A stretch of 6,502 nucleotides of DNA from Burkholderiales bacterium (GTDB lineage Bacteria; Pseudomonadota; Gammaproteobacteria; Burkholderiales; Burkholderiaceae_D), in contig JACPVY010000260.1 of assembly GCA_016197345.1 (NCBI GenBank), forward strand, positions 1-6,502, written 5' to 3'. The notes under the pieces were generated by a model. The model had not been told where the DNA came from. It searched no databases and saw nothing but the letters and a program-made list of their open reading frames with translations. Shown piece by piece: positions 1-5,326 of this stretch (positions within the stretch are counted from its first letter, which is position 1; each line of letters begins with the position of its first letter). The position numbers were made by a program, and so were the translations under genes.

Positions 1-415
1 AGCCACAGGTGATCGTGCCAAGGTTCGGGTGGGCCTGAAGTCGGAATACCGATGTGGCCTTGGTGCTGGAGGTGGTGAGTTGCTGCACAAAGGCGCGCGC
101 TTCTTCACCGACCGAACCGGGGACGACGACGACATTCGATAATTCGCGCCATTCTTCGATCAAGGTGACGGAGACAATGGCCGTCAAGCCGGTATTCATA
201 ATGCTGATGACGACTGCTTTGCCAACATAGGCATTGCGGCTACGTAAGCGTATCGTCAAGTCATGTAGCACTTCGCTAATTTGTACGATGGAATAGGGAT
301 TGTAGACTTCCATCACCAACGACTTGCGCTGGAGATTTAAAATAGTGGCCCGCACCAATTCGCCCTGCGAATTGCGGAAGCTGACCATGGGATCAATTTG
401 CGTTTGTGAATACAT
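1..415 (-). CDS. PilZ-like domain protein, N-terminal part (runs off left edge)
   Basis: This open frame is too close to the edge to be complete; about 138 codons are visible from an ATG at 415, with an in-frame TAG a few codons upstream. The only other nearby start is Met10. Residues ~13-92 look like a degenerate PilZ-type beta-barrel: an F-R-x-x-Q-G opening, then VRATILNLQRKSLVMEVYNP, then a Y-V-G-K-A-V-V strand and N-T-G-L before a W-R-E-L end. The canonical c-di-GMP RxxxR motif is not evident. From memory, similar N-terminal modules precede SAM-dependent methyltransferases annotated as 3-hydroxypalmitate methyl ester (PhcB-like) biosynthesis proteins, but the catalytic part would lie outside the window, so that is only a suggestion. 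No strong Shine-Dalgarno is seen. That it is a real coding region is well supported; its function is not. Confidence 0.6.
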   Translation of the reverse strand, partial: MYSQTQIDPMVSFRNSQGELVRATILNLQRKSLVMEVYNPYSIVQISEVLHDLTIRLRSRNAYVGKAVVISIMNTGLTAIVSVTLIEEWRELSNVVVVPGSVGEEARAFVQQLTTSSTKATSVFRLQAHPNLGTITCG

Positions 416-753
416 GATAAAGCGCCAGGAAGTTTCCTAATTTGCCGGGCACCGCGCCCTTATCGGAACCCCGAAGATTTGCCGCGCGACATGGCTTCAC
501 AGATTGTCAGCCTCGCCCCTCGCTGGAGCGATGACCTTGCCTAATGACTCCAGCCCGCTTGCTACAGTGTATCGGAATCCAATTATTTTAAGGTTGCAAG
601 CGCGCCAAGTGACGAACGCATAGCACAGGATCTGAAGCCAAAATATTCCATCTCGACAATACTGCACTAAACGACGTAGCAGCTATCTCCCACCTACGGT
701 CAGCAATTGCTGTGCACTCTGCCTAAATATTTCATTCATACAAGGAAGAATGC
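416..753. other. Non-coding stretch between the PilZ-like gene and a small ORF
   Basis: No frame in these 338 bases reads like a conserved protein. The part next to 415 should hold the promoter of the leftward PilZ-like gene, but I could not pick a convincing -35/-10 pair. A short inverted repeat, AGGAA-GT-TTCCT, lies at 427-438, just upstream of that gene's start. A perfect 12-bp palindrome lies at 701-712. Confidence 0.5.
701..712. promoter_or_regulatory. 12-bp perfect palindrome, possible operator
   Basis: CAGCAATTGCTG is a perfect palindrome 42 bases upstream of the small ORF that starts at 754. An A/T-rich TAAATA at 724-729 could be a -10 element between the two, but no good -35 is visible. 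The position suggests an operator; a chance palindrome of this length is also possible. Confidence 0.25.
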
Positions 754-894
754 ATGCCGCAAGGCAAGTCCCGCAGCGATGTTTTTGGGCTGCTTTTCAA
801 GAGATCTCAACCTATCCTGATCAAACATCTGATTCCGCTCGAGAAGCATCAATTTCGCTCGTGGTTCTCAGGCCCAATACTAGACGTGCGATAA
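754..894 (+). CDS. Possible small basic protein, 46 aa
   Basis: An ATG at 754 follows AAGGAAG (742-748) at a near-ideal five-base spacing and opens a 46-codon frame ending in TAA at 892-894. The product begins MPQGKSRSDVFGLLFKRSQP, is rich in Lys, Arg and His, and has a short hydrophobic run (PILIKHLIPL), but no signal peptide or clear membrane segment. I do not recognise a family. An overlapping longer frame starts at 750, but its start is only one base from the same ribosome binding site, so 754 is the better start. It stands alone in a gene-poor stretch and could be a gene relic or a chance ORF; only the ribosome binding site argues for translation. Confidence 0.3.
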   Translation: MPQGKSRSDVFGLLFKRSQPILIKHLIPLEKHQFRSWFSGPILDVR

Positions 895-938
895 GAAGGA
901 TTGGTAGAGCTTCCCCTAACATGCATGTTTCGGCTTGA

Positions 939-986
939 GTGTACTATGTTAAATTGCATCGGGCAAACAAACTGCAATATGTACAC
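939..986. repeat. Imperfect inverted repeat (hairpin)
   Basis: The outer arms GTGTAC (939-944) and GTACAC (981-986) enclose inner arms ATTGCA (953-958) and TGCAAT (973-978), with a 14-base loop and an asymmetric bulge on the left side. No T-tract follows on either strand, so a classical intrinsic terminator is unlikely. It could be an RNA fold after the small ORF or a protein-binding site. Confidence 0.35.
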
Positions 987-1180
987 GATTTCGAGGCATT
1001 AATGTTTCCACTTTGTCTGGAAAAAATACACCTTGCGAAATGCTGCCAAAAATAATGATGTTGTGGAAGAAATAGCAGACAGTGGAATGGCTGCTGGTTT
1101 GATAAGCCAAATGAAGTCAATTCAAAGCGCGGTCTTCGTCACCCAGCACACGCGGTGCGAAAACAAGCCAAAACAAAGAT

Positions 1181-1197
1181 GGGCGGGAGGGGGCGGG
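1181..1197 (+). other. G-quadruplex-type G-tract
   Basis: GGGCGGGAGGGGGCGGG contains four runs of at least three G separated by single-base loops. This fits the standard G3+ N1-7 quadruplex pattern in its tightest form. It lies about 160 bases beyond the luxI stop, with the G-rich strand opposite to luxI transcription, so a luxI read-through RNA would carry the C-rich complement. Surrounding sequence is not unusually G-rich. Confidence 0.6.
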
Positions 1198-1358
1198 ACA
1201 GACAGTCCAAGGCATACGCGTTCACAAGTGGCGTACTTCACCAACGACAATAGCACGCCCCTCCCTAGCGATTGGGAAATTGCCGTAGCGCCTGCAAACA
1301 ATGTCATCTGTTGGCTCACGCACGGCATTACCCATTCCCAAGCAACGCTAGGTCAATA

Positions 1359-1970
1359 TCAATGGGTGAGAGGGCAATCCTTTTGCAGTTGTTCGGTAAT
1401 GCCGAGCGCCTTGGTGGTTTGAGCGTCGATTTCTATCCAGCACGCAAAAATCGGTTTGCCGTCGACAAAAATCGGTGGACCAGCACGGTGAGCATGGACG
1501 CCCATGCGATGCAACAAGCGTTCAACCCCTAACGGTGAAACGGTGATCAAACGCGTCGCCCCTTGCTTAGCGGCGGTGACAACCGCGGCTGCCAATAACT
1601 GGCGCGACTGTTGTGCTGCTTCCTGCGGCGAAATGGCGCATTCACTAATATCAGCCGCAGCAAAACGGGATAATTCCCATATTTCACTGCTCGCTGGAAC
1701 TGGCAGGCCATTCATTAATTGTGGGAATACTTCACCCAGCAAATATGGTCGTAATGTTGGCAATAATCTGGCGCATCCGCAAATACTTCCAGTATCATTT
1801 CGCACAACAACATAAATCGTATCTGGGCGATCAAATTGGTCGCGTTCTAAACCGTCTTTTACCGGCAATTGCCAGCCTAGCCTCTCAATAAATATTTTGT
1901 GGCGATAAGCAGCGACCGCGCGTTCAAATTCCGGTGTAAATTCTTTTGAAGTACTGTATATGGTTTGCAT
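1359..1970 (-). CDS. luxI: LuxI-family acyl-homoserine-lactone synthase
   Basis: This 203-residue cytosolic enzyme would make an AHL signal from S-adenosylmethionine and an acyl-acyl-carrier protein. All ten residues invariant in the LuxI family are present with the numbering of Vibrio LuxI shifted by two: R23, F27, W33, E42, D44, D47, R68, F82, E99 and R102. The C-terminal half (ITVSPLGVERLL, then HRAGPP and CWIEIDAQT) resembles the CepI/SolI group of Burkholderiales as I recall it. The acyl chain cannot be read from sequence; CepI relatives make C8- or C6-type signals. The start at 1970 has GAGGAA at 1973-1978 on the minus strand, slightly close to the ATG, and fits the family alignment. 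It lies 71 bases downstream of the RsaM-like gene, with its own lux-type box at 2031-2050, so autoinduction is likely. It appears intact. Confidence 0.95.
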   Translation of the reverse strand: MQTIYSTSKEFTPEFERAVAAYRHKIFIERLGWQLPVKDGLERDQFDRPDTIYVVVRNDTGSICGCARLLPTLRPYLLGEVFPQLMNGLPVPASSEIWELSRFAAADISECAISPQEAAQQSRQLLAAAVVTAAKQGATRLITVSPLGVERLLHRMGVHAHRAGPPIFVDGKPIFACWIEIDAQTTKALGITEQLQKDCPLTH

Positions 1971-1972
1971 AT

Positions 1973-1978
1973 TTCCTC
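1973..1978 (-). promoter_or_regulatory. Ribosome binding site of luxI
   Basis: On the minus strand GAGGAA is followed by AT and the luxI ATG at 1970. The core GAGG is four bases from the start codon, a little shorter than ideal. It supports this start because no other in-frame Met lies nearby. Confidence 0.65.
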
Positions 1979-2003
1979 ATCAAACATGAAATTGTCCGAT
2001 GCG

Positions 2004-2009
2004 ATTACA
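2004..2009 (-). promoter_or_regulatory. Candidate -10 element of luxI
   Basis: TGTAAT on the minus strand would give a transcription start near 1997-1998 and a ~28-base leader. The centre of the lux-type box (2040/2041) would then sit at about -43, the usual geometry for LuxR-type activation without a good -35. The hexamer itself is only a moderate match, so the spacing carries the argument. Confidence 0.4.
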
Positions 2010-2030
2010 AACCCGGAACGCAATTTGGGT

Positions 2031-2050
2031 AACTGTTAATGTTAACAGGG
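2031..2050. promoter_or_regulatory. Lux-type box upstream of luxI
   Basis: AACTGTTAATGTTAACAGGG contains a perfect 16-bp palindrome at 2033-2048 with the CTGT-N8-ACAG half-site spacing of LuxR-family operators. It overlaps the stop codon of the RsaM-like gene (2042-2044) and lies 61 bases upstream of luxI. The inner bases differ from the classical Vibrio lux box, as is common for betaproteobacterial boxes. An intact AHL-bound LuxR is the expected ligand. Confidence 0.6.
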
Positions 2051-2557
2051 ACTAGCATTGGCACAGACGCTGCTGTGCTCAATATGAAGGGGGAGACGCA
2101 GTGCTAAACGGACCATGGCGGGCCAATCACAGCATGTTAGCCATTCGCCAATTAAATTTGAAGTCGCAGAGACGCCGACATCATAGCCATGAATATCTGT
2201 AATCATCACATTACTACGAACGTTTTCTGGCGCCAATAAAAGACAATTTGAATCGCGATGGCTATACCACGCCCAACCTAGGGATATACTAGGCGTTGTC
2301 GTACTAATGCATTCAGAAAAACCAGCACTTCCCGCAGGTATCGCTTGGGCAATTAATTCATCGAGCAAAGTTAAATCTCGGTCGGTAAATAAATGCACAA
2401 AATTGAGGGAGCTAAATGTCGAAAATGGCAGACGTATGTAACCATCCGGCGAAATTTTCAGCACCGATTTTTGCATCATTGAGGTTGGTTGAAAGCAATT
2501 CAAATCCATTTGCATAGAACATGGTTGAATGAAGACGGAAAGGCTAGTATAGGACAT
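2042..2557 (-). CDS. rsaM: RsaM-like quorum-sensing regulator
   Basis: This is a 171-residue soluble protein encoded between luxI and luxR, on the luxI strand. RsaM proteins occupy such a position in Burkholderia, some Pseudomonas and Acinetobacter (AbaM), where they limit AHL production by an unknown mechanism without a recognisable DNA-binding domain. Features seen: GYIRLP at 39-44, a D-x-x-L-L-D-E-L helix near 61-68, AGFSE at 78-82, ISLGWAWY at 91-98, RSNVMITDIHGYDVG at 114-128 and a W-rich end (EWLTCCDW, 138-145). These match my memory of the RsaM/DUF4902 pattern, but I could not run an alignment. No strong ribosome binding site precedes 2557; Met15, Met17 and Met27/28 are possible starts. 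The -10 at 2580-2585 and lux box at 2608-2627 favour the first Met. The stop overlaps the luxI operator. Confidence 0.7.
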   Translation of the reverse strand: MSYTSLSVFIQPCSMQMDLNCFQPTSMMQKSVLKISPDGYIRLPFSTFSSLNFVHLFTDRDLTLLDELIAQAIPAGSAGFSECISTTTPSISLGWAWYSHRDSNCLLLAPENVRSNVMITDIHGYDVGVSATSNLIGEWLTCCDWPAMVRLALRLPLHIEHSSVCANASPC

Positions 2558-2579
2558 TGGTCTGATCTATTTTATTGGA

Positions 2580-2585
2580 ATATTA
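2580..2585 (-). promoter_or_regulatory. Candidate -10 element of the RsaM-like gene
   Basis: TAATAT on the minus strand predicts a start of transcription near 2573, only ~16 bases before the ATG at 2557. The lux-type box centre (2617/2618) then falls about 44 bases upstream, again matching LuxR-type activation. Confidence 0.45.
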
Positions 2586-2607
2586 ATCAAAAACAGTCGC
2601 GTTGACG

Positions 2608-2627
2608 ACCTGTCAGATTTGACACCG
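2608..2627. promoter_or_regulatory. Lux-type box in the luxR/rsaM divergent region
   Basis: ACCTGTCAGATTTGACACCG matches the Vibrio lux box at the ACCTGT half, the central GAT and the ACA of the other half. It includes TGTCA-N4-TGACA (2611-2624), whose centre coincides with the lux-box centre. It is well placed to activate the leftward RsaM gene. It also ends just before the luxR ribosome binding site, so occupancy could repress luxR. Confidence 0.6.
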
Positions 2628-2629
2628 GG

Positions 2630-2636
2630 AAGGAAG
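2630..2636 (+). promoter_or_regulatory. Ribosome binding site marking the original luxR start
   Basis: AAGGAAG lies seven bases before the ATG at 2644. This is a strong site and identifies 2644 as the natural luxR start, although that frame no longer leads into the conserved part of the protein. Confidence 0.7.
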
Positions 2637-2643
2637 TGCTGTC

Positions 2644-3151
2644 ATGAATACATGGCAAGAAGACCAATTTAATGCGTTGCTAGGTATACATTCTGACAAT
2701 TGTGTGGACGCCACAGGTATTTCAAAACGCTCCACAATTGTGGGAGGAAGCCCGCGCCCACGGCCTGTGCTTCGGCTGGGCGCAAGCTGCGCGCGATGCG
2801 GGTGGCGCGGTTGGCATGCTGACATTAGCACGCAGCAGCGAGCAATTAACCGACACCACGATTGCAGATAACCAATACAAAATGGCGTGGCTGGCGCAAA
2901 TTGTTCACGTTGGCATGGCAAATATGTTGAAAAGGAAGTTGGTGCCAGAATCAGAAGTGGTGCTCACCACGCGCGAACGGGAAGTCATGTTGTGGACAGC
3001 CGAGGGGAAAACAGCGTATGAAGTCGGGCAAATTCTTTCTGTATCCGAACGCACCATCAATTTCCACATCAATAATGTGGTGGCGAAATTGGGCGCATCG
3101 AATAAGATTCAAGCCGCAGTGAAAGCTGCCATTTTGGGATTACTGTATTAA
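2644..3151 (+). pseudogene. luxR: LuxR-family AHL receptor/regulator, internally deleted and frameshifted
   Basis: The start at 2644 has a good ribosome binding site and encodes MNTWQEDQFNALLGIHSDN, a typical start for LuxR proteins of this group. After codon 19 the homology jumps, in a different frame, to VWTPQVF from base 2702, which aligns near W85 of TraR. From there 149 residues run to TAA: the rest of the AHL-binding domain, with the G113 equivalent in GLCFG, then the LuxR helix-turn-helix from LTTRERE to the end, with E92 and G102 of the signature and Met96 where Leu is usual. The missing ~65 codons carry the W57, Y61 and D70 equivalents that hold the AHL. The downstream frame is closed by TAG at 2681-2683 and has only a GTG start at 2702 without a ribosome binding site. 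Usual family length is ~235-245. Either a real inactivating deletion or an assembly error. Confidence 0.8.
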
Positions 3152-3213
3152 ACCTAAACAACATCAGGCAGAACGGACGATGCTAATCGCCTTGGGTTCG
3201 CCTCTGTCGTCAA

Positions 3214-3250
3214 GTGCAAACAAAAGCACATGATTAACTTGTGTTTGCGC
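3214..3250. terminator. Possible bidirectional terminator hairpin
   Basis: GCAAACAAAAG (3216-3226) and CTTGTGTTTGC (3238-3248) pair with one mismatch around an 11-base loop; the stem extends by a G-U and a G-C pair to 3214-3250. It lies between the convergent 3' ends of luxR and cheA, where a shared terminator is expected. The stem is A/T-rich and no clear T-run follows, so it would be a weak intrinsic terminator at best. Confidence 0.35.
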
Positions 3251-3304
3251 AAGCCTCAGCGCATCTAGCGCACAAGCATGCGCCGCACCACATCCACTAT
3301 CGAT

Positions 3305-5326
3305 TTACGCTGCCATCCGCGCTGTCGCACGGCAACCATCCATTAAGAACGATAAGCCCACCACCAACACCAATTCGCCTTCAGCAGAACGGGCAGTACC
3401 GGTGATGCCGGGGACAGAAATTGCCGTCATTGGTTTGATCACCAAATCGGCAGTGCCGTCCACCGCTTCTACTGCCAAAATATAAGGATGTGGCGAAGCG
3501 ATCACGATACCAACGCGCTCTGTCCCCTGCTCATAGCCGAGTGAAGTGGCAAGCGAACGCACAGGCAACGGTCGGCCTTGATCTTTCAACACTGGCGAAC
3601 CACCGACTTGAGCAAAGGTTTCTGGCAATTCCACCACGCGTTGCACCACCGCCATCGGCAAGGCCAATGCCGCGCCAGCGGTGTTGACCAACATCGTCGG
3701 CACAATCGACAACTCAATCGGTAATCGAATCGCAAAGGTAGTCCCCTGCCCTAGCACCGAATCAATACGGATAGAGCCACGATTTTTTTCGACCGCGGTC
3801 TTCACCACGTCCATCCCAACGCCACGACCAGATACGCTAGAGGCCACTTCCTTGGTCGAAAAACCGGGTAAAAACACCAATTGGAAAGCTTCGTCGGCAG
3901 TCAGGGCTTGCGATTCGCTAATCAAGCCTTTTTTCAGTGCTTTCTTGCGCAATTCAGTTGGGTCCATCCCTTTGCCATCGTCAGCCAACACGATCATGAC
4001 GCTATTGGCTTCTTGCCAGGCTTTGAGCGAAATAAATGATTTCAGGGATTTACCCACAGCAAGCCGATCTTCCGGGCTTTCTACACCGTGATCCAGCGCA
4101 TTGCGCAGCATGTGCACCAATGGGTCGTATAAGCTATCCACCACCACCCGATCTACTTCGGTTTCAGCACCTTCGATATACAGCTCGACGTCTTTCCCCA
4201 AATCTTTCGCCAATTCACGCACTAAACGTGGGAATTTCTGAAACAGGCGGCCAACTGGTTGCATCCGGGTTGCCAAGGTAGCGCGCGGCAATTCGGTCGA
4301 ATAGCGCGAAGCCCGCTCTAGGGTCTCTGCTAGCGTCGTCATCAGCGTTGCAGCCTGCCCTTCAAATTTGAATTGCAACAAGCGCTCCAACAATACCGCC
4401 GCTTGATTTGCGGCCTGCACCGATTCGCCAGCCACCTCCAGCAATGCATCGAGTTTGATCGCATCGACGCGAATACTGTCTTCTTTGACAGGGGCAGAGG
4501 AAGGCCGATCTTGATTATTAGCAGCGCGTTGTTTGTCGCCACCATCAGCGGCTTTTGCTGGTGTTTTAGCGTCGCCTTCGGCACTGGCAGCAGGTTTTGC
4601 AGCGGCCTTAGCGGCTGGTTTCGCCGCAGGTTTGGCGGTTGCTTTCGGACTGGCCGCTGGGGCGACTGGCGCGACCGCAGCCGCTGCGCTAGGGGCTGGT
4701 GTGGCTGCGACGCTAGGGGTATATGTGCCTGAGGGCACTACCGCCATATAGTAGCCTTCCCAATCGATGCCATCTGGCCCTAATACCCGCGCTGCGGCAG
4801 GTGTGGGAGCGGCACTGGCCACGGTCGTGCCGACTGCCGCCATATGGGTCGCGGCCGCCTCGAAAGCTGCCTCCAACTCATCTTCAGGCTCTTCCTCGCC
4901 AGCCTCGGCCTCCTCGCCAGCTTCTTCATACACGAGGTCATCCTTGCCCTCAATCGCATTGGTTAAAATGCGTTCCAGCGTGTCTGGCATCGCTGGCAGG
5001 CTTTCAGGATCAGCACCATTGGCAAGCTCAGTCAACTGATCGGCGACAAAGCCGCTAGCCTGTAAGGCAGCCTCAATCGCCAACGGTGTGACTGGTGCAG
5101 CTCCGGTACGCAGGGCATCAAACAAGTTCTCGGTCAAATGGCAGGCATGCACCATTGCCGTCAGCCCCATGAACCCCGCGCCACCTTTGATGGTGTGAAA
5201 CGACCGAAAAACGGCGTTTAAGACTTCCTTGTCGTCGGGATTACGTTCCAGTCTCAGCAGGTGCTCTTCTACGTTGACTGCAAGATCCATCGCCTCGACG
5301 ACGAAATCCTTGAGCATATCGTCCAT
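3305..5326 (-). CDS. cheA: Chemotaxis histidine kinase CheA
   Basis: This 673-residue cytoplasmic kinase would sit in chemoreceptor arrays with CheW and phosphorylate CheY (and CheB). The HPt domain spans residues 1-105, with the phosphorylated His44 in FHTIKGGAGF. An acidic stretch (134-155) and an Ala/Pro/Lys-rich linker (~205-262) follow. I see no P2 (CheY/CheB-docking) domain. Dimerisation helices start at ~284 (SIRVDAIKLDALLEVAGE). The ATP-binding domain shows the N box (Asn409 in HMLRNALDHG), G1 (DDGKGMD, 449-455), F box (LPGFS) and G2 (GRGVGMD, 500-506). The CheW-like P5 domain runs from ~538 to the end. Its ATG overlaps the cheZ stop as TAATG, implying translational coupling; Met4 is an alternative start. 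All catalytic boxes are intact. Confidence 0.95.
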   Translation of the reverse strand: MDDMLKDFVVEAMDLAVNVEEHLLRLERNPDDKEVLNAVFRSFHTIKGGAGFMGLTAMVHACHLTENLFDALRTGAAPVTPLAIEAALQASGFVADQLTELANGADPESLPAMPDTLERILTNAIEGKDDLVYEEAGEEAEAGEEEPEDELEAAFEAAATHMAAVGTTVASAAPTPAAARVLGPDGIDWEGYYMAVVPSGTYTPSVAATPAPSAAAAVAPVAPAASPKATAKPAAKPAAKAAAKPAASAEGDAKTPAKAADGGDKQRAANNQDRPSSAPVKEDSIRVDAIKLDALLEVAGESVQAANQAAVLLERLLQFKFEGQAATLMTTLAETLERASRYSTELPRATLATRMQPVGRLFQKFPRLVRELAKDLGKDVELYIEGAETEVDRVVVDSLYDPLVHMLRNALDHGVESPEDRLAVGKSLKSFISLKAWQEANSVMIVLADDGKGMDPTELRKKALKKGLISESQALTADEAFQLVFLPGFSTKEVASSVSGRGVGMDVVKTAVEKNRGSIRIDSVLGQGTTFAIRLPIELSIVPTMLVNTAGAALALPMAVVQRVVELPETFAQVGGSPVLKDQGRPLPVRSLATSLGYEQGTERVGIVIASPHPYILAVEAVDGTADLVIKPMTAISVPGITGTARSAEGELVLVVGLSFLMDGCRATARMAA
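4540..4713 (-). repeat. Ala/Pro/Lys-rich low-complexity linker in cheA
   Basis: This part of cheA (about residues 205-262) encodes repeated AKPAAK-like units and alternating Ala-Pro. It is GC-rich and resembles histone-H1-like tails. It probably forms a flexible spacer between the HPt domain and the dimerisation domain. Length variation between strains would be expected here. Confidence 0.7.

Larger units (their letters stand above)
895..1358. other. Non-coding stretch downstream of luxI
   Basis: These 464 bases separate the small ORF from the 3' end of luxI. Frames open here on both strands (for example plus-strand 1033-1422 and minus-strand 1122-1328), but their translations are low-quality and they overlap each other or the luxI tail, so I do not call them genes. 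The stretch contains an imperfect hairpin at 939-986 and a G-rich tract at 1181-1197. I see no clear rho-independent terminator for luxI. Confidence 0.5.

Noticed and set aside
1122..1328. 68-codon minus-strand frame downstream of luxI
   Set aside because: It has no recognisable family and no good ribosome binding site, and it includes the translated complement of the G-tract as a Pro run; likely chance.
1033..1422. 129-codon plus-strand frame overlapping the 3' end of luxI
   Set aside because: It runs antisense into a solid luxI gene, has no ribosome binding site, and its translation shows no domain or conserved pattern.
2696..2742. ACAATTGTG occurs at 2696-2704 and again at 2734-2742, around the luxR breakpoint
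   Set aside because: Both copies remain in the sequence and the 38-base spacing does not match the missing ~200 bases, so this pair does not explain the deletion by simple recombination.
2644..2871. 75-codon frame starting at the luxR ATG
   Set aside because: Only its first 19 codons read as LuxR; the rest is the out-of-frame translation of the downstream luxR part.
4767..5039. Ala/Ser-rich plus-strand frame opposite cheA
   Set aside because: It is the complement of a GC-rich acidic/Ala-rich coding stretch in an intact cheA; such long shadow frames are expected.
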